Assembly: GCA_003428585.1 (NCBI GenBank)
Contig: QVQC01000001.1
Span: 1-64,000, forward strand
Origin: Nioella halotolerans
Lineage (GTDB): Bacteria; Pseudomonadota; Alphaproteobacteria; Rhodobacterales; Rhodobacteraceae
Length of the DNA: 64,000 nucleotides
Direction: 5' to 3'
The position numbers and the translations under genes are program-made. The notes under the pieces are model-generated. The model had not been told where the DNA came from and did not search any database. It saw only the letters and a program-made list of their open reading frames with translations. Below, one piece after another: positions 31,866 to 41,173 of the stretch. Positions within the stretch are counted from its first letter, which is position 1, and each line of letters starts with the position of its first letter.

Positions 31866-33683
31866 ATGACAGAGACCAGCCCCACCCGTTTCCAGACGTT
31901 TACCGCCGCGACCCGTCCCGAACAGGGGCCGCCGCGGCTGTCTGCCCTGCGCGCGGGGCTTGCGCGGGCCGGGCTGGACGGGGTCTTGGTGCCACGCGCT
32001 GACATGCATCAAGGCGAATACGTCGCCGCCTGCGATGAGCGGCTGGCTTGGCTGACGGGGTTCACCGGATCGGCGGGGTTCGCGGCGGTGCTGGCAGAGG
32101 TCGCCGGGATTTTCGTCGACGGGCGTTACCGGGTGCAGGTCCGCGAGCAGGTGGAAACCGACGCCTTCACGCCCGTGGACTGGCCAGAGACCGCGCTGGA
32201 GGACTGGCTGAAGGATCACCTTCCAGAGGGAGGCGCCGTCGGCTTTGATCCGTGGCTGCACACGAGCCGCGAAATCGACCGGCTGGAAGCGGCGCTGACA
32301 GCCGCCGGGATCACGCTGCACCCGGTCGAGAACCCGGTCGACGCGATCTGGCCCGACCAGCCCGGCCGGCCCGCCGCGCCCGCCGTGGCCTTCCCCGCCG
32401 CAATCGCCGGGAAGAAATCGGGTGAGAAACGGGCAGAGGTTGCGCGCGCCATTGCCGAGGCCGGACAGGCCGCCGCGGTGTTGACGCTGCCCGATTCCAT
32501 CTGCTGGCTGCTCAATATCCGTGGCGGCGACCTGCCCCATCTGCCGGTGGTTCAGGCCTTCGCCATCATCGACGCGCAGGGGCATGTGACGCTCTTCTCC
32601 GACCCTGCCAAGTTTGACCCGCTTGGCCCGGATCCCGATATCACCGTGACCCATTGGACCGATTTCGAGGCCAACCTCGCCGCGCTTGCCGGCCCGGTCC
32701 GGGTTGATCCCGCCACTGCGCCGCACAGGATCCGGCTGGTGCTGGCGGAGGCGGGCGTCCAGATCGCCCCCGGCGAAGACCCCTGCATCCTGCCCAAGGC
32801 CTGCAAGACAGACGCCGAAATCAAGGCCACGACCGCGGCGCATATCCGCGACGGCGTGGCCTTCGCCCGGTTCCTGCACTGGCTTGACGACTCGGCACCC
32901 AAGGGCGGCCTGACCGAGATCGACTGCGTGCGCCGGCTGGAGGATCTTCGCGCCGAGACGGGCGCGCTGCGCGATATCTCGTTTGACACGATCTCCGCCA
33001 CCGGGGCGCATGCCGCCCTGCCCCACTACCGGGTGACGGAGGCCACGAACGCGCCGCTGCACCCCGGCCAGATCTACCTTGTCGATTCCGGGGGGCAATA
33101 CGAGGACGGCACCACCGATATCACCCGCACCATCGCCGTCGGTTCCCCGGGCGCGGAGGAACGTGGCGCCTTCACGCAGGTGCTGCGCGGCATGATCGCG
33201 GTGAGCCGCGCGCGCTTTCCCAAGGGTATCGCGGGGCGCGATCTGGACGGGGTCGCGCGCATGGCGCTGTGGCAGGCGGGGCGCGATTTCGACCATGGCA
33301 CCGGGCATGGCGTCGGGGTTTACCTTTCGGTCCACGAAGGGCCGCAACGGATCAGCCGCGCCTCCACCCTGCCGTTGGAACCGGGGATGATCCTGTCGAA
33401 CGAGCCGGGCTATTACCGCGAAGGGGCTTTCGGCATCCGCATCGAGAACCTTGTCGTGGTGCGCCCGGCCCCGGCCCTGCCCGGTGGCGACGCCCGCGAC
33501 ATGCTGTGTTTCGATACGCTGACATGGGCGCCGATCGACCGGCGTCTGATTGACGCAGAGGCGCTCAACAGGGACGAAATCGCCTGGATTGACGCCTATC
33601 ATGCGCGAACCGCCGAAAAGCTTCGCCCATACCTGCCGCAAGAGACGGCAGACTGGCTGACACGGGCCACCGCCCCCCTGTGA
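31866..33683 (+). CDS. Aminopeptidase P family protein (peptidase M24B)
   Basis: 605 residues, the three-domain long form of Xaa-Pro aminopeptidases. Two N-terminal creatinase-like domains come first (DGVLVPRADMHQGEYVAACD at the start, DSICWLLNIRGGDLPHLP in the middle). The catalytic pita-bread domain carries the two-metal ligands: DSGGQYEDGTTDITRT (two Asp), FDHGTGHGVGVYLSVHEGP (His), SNEPGYYREG and GIRIENLVVV (two Glu). It removes N-terminal residues preceding proline. It lies 195 bases after cobT and upstream of a DUF427 gene; no signal peptide is visible, so it is cytoplasmic. Confidence 0.93.
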   Translation: MTETSPTRFQTFTAATRPEQGPPRLSALRAGLARAGLDGVLVPRADMHQGEYVAACDERLAWLTGFTGSAGFAAVLAEVAGIFVDGRYRVQVREQVETDAFTPVDWPETALEDWLKDHLPEGGAVGFDPWLHTSREIDRLEAALTAAGITLHPVENPVDAIWPDQPGRPAAPAVAFPAAIAGKKSGEKRAEVARAIAEAGQAAAVLTLPDSICWLLNIRGGDLPHLPVVQAFAIIDAQGHVTLFSDPAKFDPLGPDPDITVTHWTDFEANLAALAGPVRVDPATAPHRIRLVLAEAGVQIAPGEDPCILPKACKTDAEIKATTAAHIRDGVAFARFLHWLDDSAPKGGLTEIDCVRRLEDLRAETGALRDISFDTISATGAHAALPHYRVTEATNAPLHPGQIYLVDSGGQYEDGTTDITRTIAVGSPGAEERGAFTQVLRGMIAVSRARFPKGIAGRDLDGVARMALWQAGRDFDHGTGHGVGVYLSVHEGPQRISRASTLPLEPGMILSNEPGYYREGAFGIRIENLVVVRPAPALPGGDARDMLCFDTLTWAPIDRRLIDAEALNRDEIAWIDAYHARTAEKLRPYLPQETADWLTRATAPL

Positions 33684-33753
33684 CATGATCCTGTTACAGG
33701 CCGGCGGCAGACCAATCGGCAAACCGACCACGAAATGATGAGGGAGAGGGACA

Positions 33754-34095
33754 ATGACCAGCCATATCAAGATCCGCAAGGCCGCGGGCACATGGGTCGT
33801 GCGCGCCGGCGGGGCCGTTCTGGGGGAATCGCGGAACGCGCTGGAACTGACCGAGGGGGATTATCCCCCCGTCATCTACTTCCCGCGCGAGGATATCGGG
33901 ATGGCCTTCCTCGACGCGACCGACACGACCAGCCATTGCCCCTTCAAGGGCGACGCGCGCTACTATTCCATCGTGACCAAGTCGCAGGTGATCAAGAATG
34001 CCGGCTGGTCCTACGAGACCCCGACCGAGGACGTGGCCGAGATCGCCGGCTACCTGGCCTTCCATCCCGAAATGGTGGCGGTCGAGAAACTCTGA
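33754..34095 (+). CDS. DUF427 family protein
   Basis: 113-residue single-domain DUF427 protein of beta-tent fold. Family features are WVVRAGGAVLGESRNALEL, the PPVIYFPREDI segment and the CPFKGDARYYS block with its conserved Cys-Pro-x-Lys-Gly. The biochemical role of the family is not settled. An AGGGAGAGGG sequence precedes the ATG. It follows the M24 peptidase by 70 bases and may be co-transcribed with it. It converges on the next gene with only four bases between the stops. Confidence 0.93.
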   Translation: MTSHIKIRKAAGTWVVRAGGAVLGESRNALELTEGDYPPVIYFPREDIGMAFLDATDTTSHCPFKGDARYYSIVTKSQVIKNAGWSYETPTEDVAEIAGYLAFHPEMVAVEKL

Positions 34096-34099
34096 TCCG

Positions 34100-35164
34100 T
34101 CAGGGGGCCAGCCAGCTCCAATCGCCCGCCATCAGCCGGCTGTTGAACCGCACATAGGCGTCGTTCCGCCAGAAGGGGCTCTCCCCGCTGCGCGGGCCGT
34201 AGACGGTGATCGCCATGAGGGGCACCCCGTCGATGTCCAGCATGGTGGCCTGCATGTCGCCTGCGAACGACTCGGCCATGGTGCGGCGCGTCAACTCGCT
34301 TGCGGCGCTGTCCCAGTTGTCGCGGGCCGCGGTGGCAAGGCGCTCGGCCTCGGCAGGTGTTTGCGTGGCAACGGCGAAGATCGCCCCTTCGCGCGCACCG
34401 TGCAGCATGTCGGCGACCAGGATGGCGCGGCCCGGAAAGGTCTCCGGCAGGTTGAGATAGAGGCGCAGCGCCGCCACCTGCCCCGGCGCGGGCAATGCAC
34501 CGTCGAGGCTCGACAGCAGCGCCGCGACGCTCGCCTCGCCGCCGACCGCGCCCTCGGGCGCCGCCATCGCCTGCGCCATCGCCGGCCAGGAGGCTGTCTG
34601 CACCAGCAGGTCCCCGTCGATCCAGATGCGCGAGGACTGGCCGAGCCCGTAGCCGAAGAACTCGCCGCGCTGTTCTAAATCCATGTCGAAATCCTCGCCG
34701 CGCCACAGCACGCTCTGGCCATGGAAATGGGTCTCCTCATAGCCCATTCCCGCCCCCGAAACCGCCGCGACAACCCCGTCCCCGGTGCCGTCGGGCAACT
34801 CCAGCAGCGCCGCGCGCAAAGGCAACTGGGTCATCATGGCGAAGCGCGCCACCTGCAGCAGGTCGATCCCGTGCGTCTCCGGCAGACTGTCCATCAACGG
34901 CACGGCGCGCTGGCCCAGAAACGTGGGCACGGTCCGCAGGACCGGAGCAAGCACCGGGTCGTCCTCCATCTGCCCGAGCGCCGCAGCCATCAGTGCCGCG
35001 CCGCGGACCGGGCCGGGATTGCCGTAGTCGATTTCCACGACGTCCTCGCCCGCCGGCATCGGCAGCCGGTCGAGCATCTCGAAGATCGGCGCCGAACGCT
35101 CCTGTGCGGCGGCAAACCCCGTCGTGGCAAAGGTGAACGAAGCGAAAACAAGGGCTCGGAACAT
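34100..35164 (-). CDS. Exported protein of unknown function
   Basis: 354 residues from the ATG at 35164, which has GGAGG five bases upstream; a 14-codon longer frame is less likely. A signal peptide (FRALVFASFTFATTGFAAAQ) directs export. No known domain was recognised. The mature protein has no further membrane segment, is rich in Ala, Leu and Glu, and contains repeated EAERLATAAR-like helices and a Trp-rich end (MAGDWSWLAP). It probably resides in the periplasm. It lies 62 bases upstream of nothing obvious on its strand and ends against DUF427. Confidence 0.75.
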   Translation of the reverse strand: MFRALVFASFTFATTGFAAAQERSAPIFEMLDRLPMPAGEDVVEIDYGNPGPVRGAALMAAALGQMEDDPVLAPVLRTVPTFLGQRAVPLMDSLPETHGIDLLQVARFAMMTQLPLRAALLELPDGTGDGVVAAVSGAGMGYEETHFHGQSVLWRGEDFDMDLEQRGEFFGYGLGQSSRIWIDGDLLVQTASWPAMAQAMAAPEGAVGGEASVAALLSSLDGALPAPGQVAALRLYLNLPETFPGRAILVADMLHGAREGAIFAVATQTPAEAERLATAARDNWDSAASELTRRTMAESFAGDMQATMLDIDGVPLMAITVYGPRSGESPFWRNDAYVRFNSRLMAGDWSWLAP

Positions 35165-35226
35165 GGCGGCCTCCGGGAAATGGCTGGTAGAAACACCGTC
35201 AACCATACCCGAAAACGCCCGCCCGG

Positions 35227-36936
35227 TCAGCTATGCTCCTCCTCCGCCGTCGCGGCGAGGGCACGGTTGTAGGCCTTGAGCGCATCGACATGGTAGAGCG
35301 CGCCCTCCAGCGCCGGCGGCGCATCGCCCGGGGCCAGCGTCACCACCGGGATCCGGTCCAGCCCGGTGCGCTCGAAGACCGGCAGGGCGCGCTCCAGCGT
35401 CGCGTGGCGGTCGAGGTAAATGCCCTGCTCGATCAGCGTCAGCAACGCCTCGGCCTCGCTATCGCGATCCGGGTCCAGCCCGCGCATCACCTTGCCGACC
35501 CGGAACATCGCCAGCAGGTAGGCCTGTGGCCCGGCGGCAAGGTGAATATTGCGCCGTTCCAGAAGCGTCAGGAAGAATGACCGGTCGACCATCCGGCTTG
35601 CCACCGCCGTGGACATCGACACGGAAACCATGACCGCGATACCTGTCTGCCAGTCGCCGGTCAGTTCGAACACGATGAGCGTGGTGGAAATCGGCGCGCC
35701 CAGCACCGCCGCCGCCACGGCCCCCATCCCGGCAAGTGCGTAAAGCGTCGCGGAGCCCGAGACATCCGGGAACAGGCTGGTGGCGATGATCCCGAAGGCC
35801 AGCCCGGTCAGCGCGCCGACCATCAGCGAGGGCGAGAAAACCCCGCCGCCCATCCGGCCAGCGATGGTGACGCCCACGGCGATCCCCTTGAGCAGTGCGA
35901 AGACGATCGCCTCGTGCAGGACAAGCTCCCCGGTCAGCGCCGCCGAGGTGGTCTCATACCCGACCCCGATGATATGCGGAAAACCGATCGCCAGCATGCC
36001 CAGCAAGGCCCCGGCAAGGGCCGGGCGCAGCCAGCGCGGAATGCCGGTCAGGCGCTGGATCAGGTTGCCCAGATCGTCGGCCCAGAAGATCGCCCGCATC
36101 AGCAGCGCCGCGACCGCGCCGGCCACCAGCCCGAGGATCAGGAAGGCCGGAAGCTCCACGTAGAAGGCCAGCGCGCTGTCGGTGCCGAGGTGGAACTCCG
36201 TCACGTCGCCGAATTCCAGCCGGTTGATGACGGTGCCCGCGACCGAGGCGATGACGATGGGCGCGAAGGCATGCACCGCGAAGTGGCGCAGCACAACCTC
36301 CAGCGCGAAAAGCGCCCCGGCAATCGGCGCGTTGAAAGACGCGGAAACGGCGGCGGCCACCGCGCAGCCCAGAAGGTCGCGCCCGGTGATCCCGTCGGCC
36401 CGGATCCAGTCCGACACGCGGCTGGAAATGACGGCGGCCAGATGCACCACCGGCCCTTCCCGGCCCGAGGAACCGCCGGAACTCAGCGTGGTCAGCGAGG
36501 CCAGCGCCGAGGCGATCCCGGCCTTCTGCTCGACCCGGCCGTCAGCCAGCGCCGCGCCCTCGATCACCTCGGCGACCGAGCGAACCCGCCCATCCGGCGT
36601 GAACCAGTGCAGGATCAGCCCGACGATCAGACCGCCGATGATCGGCAACACGAGGATCAGGAACCACGGCAGGCCTTCCGCGAAACTGTGCAGCATCCGC
36701 GGGTCGTCGACCCCGTAGAGCGTCGATTGCAGCCAGCCGATCCCCTTGCGGAACAGAAGTGCGGCAAAGCCCGCCGCGATCCCCACCGCAAGCGCGATGA
36801 ACCAGAACTGGATCTGGCTCGGCCCCTTGTGGCGCATGACCTCCCAGCCGCCGCGCGCTGCGGCGACGACCTGTGTCAGCTGATCACGGAAAAACGGCTG
36901 TCGCTCCCCGGCCACCGGCGAATCCTCGCTTCTCAC
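35227..36936 (-). CDS. ClC-family chloride channel/transporter with C-terminal regulatory domain
   Basis: About 569 residues. The ClC signature segments are present: GGSSGREGPVVHLAA (with the gating glutamate in GREGP), GRMGGGVFSPSLMVGA (GxFxP selectivity motif) and GAPISTTLIVFELTG. About ten to twelve helices fill residues 45-430, followed by a cytoplasmic tail with CBS-like text (GIYLDRHATLERALPVFERT, RIPVVTLAPGD). The start is uncertain: GTG at 36936 gives the usual short soluble N-terminus, whereas ATG at 36837 has a GGGAGG that is too close. The gene is downstream of recN but 371 bases away, probably with its own promoter. Confidence 0.9.
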   Translation of the reverse strand: MRSEDSPVAGERQPFFRDQLTQVVAAARGGWEVMRHKGPSQIQFWFIALAVGIAAGFAALLFRKGIGWLQSTLYGVDDPRMLHSFAEGLPWFLILVLPIIGGLIVGLILHWFTPDGRVRSVAEVIEGAALADGRVEQKAGIASALASLTTLSSGGSSGREGPVVHLAAVISSRVSDWIRADGITGRDLLGCAVAAAVSASFNAPIAGALFALEVVLRHFAVHAFAPIVIASVAGTVINRLEFGDVTEFHLGTDSALAFYVELPAFLILGLVAGAVAALLMRAIFWADDLGNLIQRLTGIPRWLRPALAGALLGMLAIGFPHIIGVGYETTSAALTGELVLHEAIVFALLKGIAVGVTIAGRMGGGVFSPSLMVGALTGLAFGIIATSLFPDVSGSATLYALAGMGAVAAAVLGAPISTTLIVFELTGDWQTGIAVMVSVSMSTAVASRMVDRSFFLTLLERRNIHLAAGPQAYLLAMFRVGKVMRGLDPDRDSEAEALLTLIEQGIYLDRHATLERALPVFERTGLDRIPVVTLAPGDAPPALEGALYHVDALKAYNRALAATAEEEHS

Positions 36937-37307
36937 CCGGCCCGCCTGCCGCGACCCGGCCCTTTTGCAATCCCTAGCCGCTTTCGCACCCGTTGAAAAT
37001 CGCGATATCGGCGCATCCCGACGCGCGAGTCGGCGCCGGGTCAAGGGTCGCGTCAGCGATGGCCGCAAGGCCACTTGCCCTTGACGCGGTGGCGACTCGA
37101 AAAACCCTCGTCATGGCCCTGAAGCGGGCAGGCCCAGCCTTCAGGGCCTCTCGGCGACAGGGACGGGTCCGTCAGCCGCCGCCGCGCCGGGCACGACACA
37201 CCGCCCATGCCGCGCGCCCGCGGCAGCTGCGGGCCGAGGATGCCCCCGCGCGGGCGGGGGTTGACGAGGCCCGCCCCCCGGTCGACGCCGACAGGCGGCG
37301 AAATCGC
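36937..37307. other. 371-base gap between recN and the ClC gene
   Basis: No gene recognised. A seven-base hairpin (37243-37249 with 37254-37260, arms CCCCCGC and GCGGGGG) lies about 50 bases after the recN stop. It has no adjoining T run in the minus-strand direction, so termination here would be weak or Rho-dependent. The left part should contain the ClC promoter. Confidence 0.4.
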
Positions 37308-38957
37308 TCAGGGCTTCAAGAGTTCCCGAGCCGCCTCGCGCGCGGCTTCGGTCACGGTGTCGCCCGACAGCATCCGGGCGACCTCGTCCACGCGGTCACC
37401 CGCGTCGAGCGGCACCACCCGGCTCAGCGTCACCTCGCCCTCGACGCGCTTTTCCACCCGCCAGTGATGCGCACCCAGTGCGGCAACCTGCGGCGAATGC
37501 GTCACCACCAGAACCTGACCGCCCGTTGCCAGCGCTTTCAGGCGCCGGCCCACGGCATCGGCGGTGGCGCCACCGACGCCGCGGTCGATCTCGTCGAAGA
37601 TCATCGTCAGCCCCTCGGCCCGCTCGCTCAGGCAGACTTTCATTGCCAGCAGGAAACGCGACAGTTCCCCGCCCGAGGCGACCTTGTTCAACGGCCCGAT
37701 CGGGGCGCCGGGATTGGTGCGCGCCGCGAAATTCACCGCGTCCATGCCGCTTGGGCCCGGCTCGTCCCGCACGATTCGGGTCTCGAACACCGCGCGGTCC
37801 ATCTTCAGCGGTGCCAGTTCCTGCATGATCCGCGCATCAAGCTGCCGCGCCGCCTCCCGCCGCGCCGCGCCCAGTTCCGCGGCCGCCGCGTCGTAAGCCT
37901 CGCGCGCCTTGGCAAGATCCGCGCGCAGCGCGTCCAGTTGCGTACCCGACGCGTCCAGCGCCTCCAGCCGCGCCCGCAACTCCTGCGCCAGTCGGCCCAG
38001 ATCGTCCGGCAGCACCTCGTGCTTTCGCGCAAGCCCGCGCAGCGCGAAAAGCCTCTCTTCGGTCTCTTCCAGCTCCAACGGGTTGAAGCTCAACTGCTCG
38101 GCGAAGGTCTCCACGCCGTCCTGCGCCTCGCCCAGTTCCACCAGCGCCCGTTCCAGCGCCGCCAGCGGCGCCTCCAGCGCGCTCTCAGCCTTGTCCGACA
38201 GTCCGTCGAGCCAGCGCAGCGCATCCGAAAGCGCCCCCTCGCCGCCCTGCGCGCCCATCGCCTCCAGCGCGCGGGCCACGTCGGCGCGCATCTTCTCGGC
38301 GCCCTGCATCAGCCGGCGGCGGGCGTCCAGCGTCTCTTCCTCGCCGGGCTGCGGGTCGAGCGCGTCCAGTTCGGCCACCGCGTGACGCAGGAACTCCTCC
38401 TCGGCCTGCAACTCGGACCGATCCGCCTCGGCCCGGTCCAGCGCCCGCCGCGCCGACGAGACGGCGCGCCAATGCGCCGCCATCGCCTCGCGCATCGCCA
38501 TAAGGCCGCCGAAATCGTCCAGCAGGTCACGATGCACGCGCGGATCGAGGAGGCCCCGGTCATCCTGCTGGCCGTGCAATTCAACCAGCGTTTCGGACAA
38601 TTGCCGCAATACATCGCCTGACACGCGCCGGTCATTGACCCAGGCCGTCTTGCGCCCCGAGGCGGTGTTGACCCGGCGCAGGATCAACTCCTCGCCACCG
38701 GGCAGGCCCGCCTCGTCCAGCACCGCATGGGCGCCGTGGCCCGGCGGCACATCGAAAACCGCCTGCACCTCGCCCTGATCGGCGCCGGCGCGCACCAACT
38801 CGGCCCGGCCGCGCCAGCCAAGGACGAAGCCCAGCGAATCCAGAAGGATCGACTTGCCGGCCCCGGTCTCGCCGGTCAGCACGTTCAGCCCCGGCTGGAA
38901 ATCAAGTTCCAGCCGGTCGATGATCAGCATGTCACGAATGTCGAGGCTGCGCAGCAT
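37308..38957 (-). CDS. recN: DNA repair ATPase RecN
   Basis: 549-residue SMC-like protein acting in double-strand-break repair. The N-terminal Walker A is TGETGAGKSILLDSLGF, the coiled-coil arms occupy about residues 150-400, and the C-terminal half carries ASGGELSRFLLAMKVCL (ABC signature), MIFDEIDRGVGG (Walker B) and LVVTHSPQVAALG. It lies 27 bases downstream of bamD on the same strand, so it is probably transcribed with bamD. No LexA-type GTTC-N7-GTTC element was seen in that short gap, although recN is an SOS gene in many bacteria. Confidence 0.95.
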   Translation of the reverse strand: MLRSLDIRDMLIIDRLELDFQPGLNVLTGETGAGKSILLDSLGFVLGWRGRAELVRAGADQGEVQAVFDVPPGHGAHAVLDEAGLPGGEELILRRVNTASGRKTAWVNDRRVSGDVLRQLSETLVELHGQQDDRGLLDPRVHRDLLDDFGGLMAMREAMAAHWRAVSSARRALDRAEADRSELQAEEEFLRHAVAELDALDPQPGEEETLDARRRLMQGAEKMRADVARALEAMGAQGGEGALSDALRWLDGLSDKAESALEAPLAALERALVELGEAQDGVETFAEQLSFNPLELEETEERLFALRGLARKHEVLPDDLGRLAQELRARLEALDASGTQLDALRADLAKAREAYDAAAAELGAARREAARQLDARIMQELAPLKMDRAVFETRIVRDEPGPSGMDAVNFAARTNPGAPIGPLNKVASGGELSRFLLAMKVCLSERAEGLTMIFDEIDRGVGGATADAVGRRLKALATGGQVLVVTHSPQVAALGAHHWRVEKRVEGEVTLSRVVPLDAGDRVDEVARMLSGDTVTEAAREAARELLKP

Positions 38958-38984
38958 CTGGTGTGCTCTCGGACCCTGTTTGCG

Positions 38985-39839
38985 TCAGAGCCACGCGCCC
39001 CGAATGGTTTGCCGCCAGACGTCACGCAGCCAGCCCTCCCCGGTGGCCTCCGGTGCAAGCTCCATGTCGTTGAGCAGCCGGAAGGCATCGTCGTAGAACG
39101 GCGAGGCTTGGAAATTGTGACCAAGGATCGCGGCGGCGGTCTGCGCCTCCTGCGGCAGGCCCAACGCCAGGTAGGCCTCGACAAGCCGCAGCAGTGCTTC
39201 CGGGGTGTGGCTGGTGGTCTGGAATTCCTCCACCACCACGCGGAAGCGGTTGATCGCGGCGGTATAATTCTCGCGCCGCAGGTAATAGCGGCCGATCTCC
39301 ATTTCCTTTGCGGCAAGATGGTCGAACGCAAGGTCGAACTTCAGGATCGCGGATGCCGCGTATTCGCTGTCCGGGTAGCGCTCGATCACCACGCGTAGCG
39401 CCTGCAAGGCCTGATAGGTCAGGCCCTGATCGCGGCCGATCTGGTCGATCTGGTCGTAATAGGAAAGCGCCAGAAGGTATTGCGCGTAGGCGGCATCCTC
39501 GGCGGCCGGGTAGAAATCGAGGAAACGCTGCGCGGCGGCGCGGCTGTTCTCGTAGTCACGGTCCTGATGGAAGGAATAGGCGGCCATGATCAGCGCCCGT
39601 TGCGCCCATTCCGAGTAAGGATGCAACCGCTCCACTTCGAGGAACAGTTCGGCGGCGCGATCGGGGCGGTCGTTTTCAAGCCGCGCTTCGGCCTGCTCAA
39701 AGATCGGCTGCGCCTCCTGCTGCTCAAGCGGCACCTCGTCGCGGTCGCCGAACATGCCGCAGGCGGATACCGACAGCACCAGCAGCATGGCCACGCCTGC
39801 TTTCAACCCTGACTTCAGCAATCCCCGCCCCCGTGCCAT
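38985..39839 (-). CDS. bamD: Outer-membrane assembly lipoprotein BamD
   Basis: 284 residues. A lipoprotein signal peptide ends in the lipobox LSVSAC with Cys27 as the lipidated residue. The mature protein is built of tetratricopeptide-like helical repeats: RAAELFLEVERLHPYSEWA, AAQRFLDFYPAAEDAAYA, QALRVVIERYPDSEYA. BamD is an essential part of the BAM complex that folds outer-membrane proteins. AGAGG lies nine to ten bases before the ATG. The order lpxC-bamD-recN downstream of ftsZ is conserved in this order of bacteria. Confidence 0.95.
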   Translation of the reverse strand: MARGRGLLKSGLKAGVAMLLVLSVSACGMFGDRDEVPLEQQEAQPIFEQAEARLENDRPDRAAELFLEVERLHPYSEWAQRALIMAAYSFHQDRDYENSRAAAQRFLDFYPAAEDAAYAQYLLALSYYDQIDQIGRDQGLTYQALQALRVVIERYPDSEYAASAILKFDLAFDHLAAKEMEIGRYYLRRENYTAAINRFRVVVEEFQTTSHTPEALLRLVEAYLALGLPQEAQTAAAILGHNFQASPFYDDAFRLLNDMELAPEATGEGWLRDVWRQTIRGAWL

Positions 39840-39950
39840 TGCCCGAAACCTCTTGCATGGTGCTGGCGCGGTCCGAGCCGCGCCGTCCTGCCCCCGGTCC
39901 TAGCACATTAATTCTGGGGGCAAAACGCCTGAATGCCGCCGCGCGCGGGA

Positions 39951-40874
39951 TCACGCAACAGCGGTCAGATCCTCGGGATGCAGGTCGACACCGGGCAGGC
40001 TTGCGGCCTGTTCGGGCGTGCAATCCACCATGCGCCAGGCGCCCGGCGTCGCGAAGAGCTTGCGAAGCAGCCGGTTGGTCAGCATGTGCCCGGCGCGGCT
40101 GCCCTCGTAGGCGCCGATGATCGGGGCGCCGGCAAGGGCCAGATCGCCCAGCGCGTCAAGCATCTTGTGGCGCACCGGTTCGTCCGCGTGCCGCAAGCCG
40201 CCCGGGCTGACGACCGCGTCGCCATCCACAACCACGGCGTTCTCACCCGGCACGCCGCCAAGGGCGAGCCCGTTGGCCTGCATCATTTCCACATCCGCCT
40301 GCCGGCAAAACGTGCGGCTGTCGCAGAGTTCACGCACGAAATGGCCGTTGCACAATTCGATCTCGCGGCTTTGCCGGCCGATCGCGCTATCGTCGAAATC
40401 GATGTCGAAGCGCATCGTGAGCCGCTTGGCCGGGCGCAGCGTCGCGCGGGCCGCCCCGGCCTCGACGGTGACCGGTTTCAGGATCTCGATCGCGGAGATG
40501 GCTTCACGCTGCGCCTGAACGCCGCGTGCAAGGATCGCCCGCACGAAGGGCGCGGCTGACCCGTCGAGGATTGGCACTTCCGGCCCGTCAATCTCGACCA
40601 TCGCGTTGTGCACGCCACAGCCCACGAGCGCCGCCATCAGGTGTTCGATGGTCGAGACCTCGACCCCGGCCTCGTTTCGCAGCCGGGTGCAAAGCTGGCT
40701 TTCCGGCACGCGGTCATAGCGTGCCGCGATCAAGCCATCCGCCTCGGCCACGTCGACCCGGCGAAACCAGATGCCGAAATTCGCCCCTGCCGGGTGCACG
40801 ACCATGCGCACCGGTCGGCCCGAATGCAGGCCGATGCCTTTGAACGCTACGGATGATCTGACGGTTGCTTGCAC
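39951..40874 (-). CDS. lpxC: UDP-3-O-acyl-N-acetylglucosamine deacetylase LpxC
   Basis: 307 residues from the GTG at 40874, which has GGAG six bases upstream and gives the normal family start (ATVRSSVAFKGIGLHSG); a 29-codon extension is unlikely. LpxC is the committed, zinc-dependent step of lipid A synthesis. Zinc ligands are His in STIEHLMAAL and His and Asp in HKMLDALGDLAL; the catalytic His lies in GAYEGSRAGHMLTN. It is separated from ftsZ by a terminator and 299 bases, so it has its own promoter, and it lies 111 bases upstream of bamD. Confidence 0.95.
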   Translation of the reverse strand: MQATVRSSVAFKGIGLHSGRPVRMVVHPAGANFGIWFRRVDVAEADGLIAARYDRVPESQLCTRLRNEAGVEVSTIEHLMAALVGCGVHNAMVEIDGPEVPILDGSAAPFVRAILARGVQAQREAISAIEILKPVTVEAGAARATLRPAKRLTMRFDIDFDDSAIGRQSREIELCNGHFVRELCDSRTFCRQADVEMMQANGLALGGVPGENAVVVDGDAVVSPGGLRHADEPVRHKMLDALGDLALAGAPIIGAYEGSRAGHMLTNRLLRKLFATPGAWRMVDCTPEQAASLPGVDLHPEDLTAVA

Positions 40875-41119
40875 GAGGTGCTCCGGCTTGTGGTTCTGTT
40901 TCGCGGACGCGTCGGGCGAAACCGGCCCTGATCGTGACGGTGTGTCCCTGCTGTCCCCCAAGCGCGCGGCGTGTCGCCACGCGGCTTTGTGGATCTTGGT
41001 CTAACGCCGCCGCGCGCCCGCGACAATTCAAGGTTTATGACTCGTTGCAACAATGCAGACAGCTTTCGGCGATATCCCGCCAATTGGGCCGCCCTCATCA
41101 GCCATCTACCGGTTTCCAA

Positions 41120-41149
41120 AAGAAAAACGGCCGCCCGTTGGGGCGGCCG
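41120..41149 (-). terminator. Rho-independent terminator of the ftsZ end of the dcw operon
   Basis: Nine-base arms (41128-41136 CGGCCGCCC, 41141-41149 GGGCGGCCG) enclose a four-base loop. On the minus strand the stem is followed by TTTTTCTTTT. It lies 24 bases after the ftsZ stop and separates the division genes from lpxC. Confidence 0.93.
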
Positions 41150-41173
41150 CGCGTGTCCGGATGGGTCGGGAAA

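Noticed and set aside
37243..37260. Terminator after recN
   Set aside because: GC-only hairpin without U run in the direction of transcription; left as a note only.
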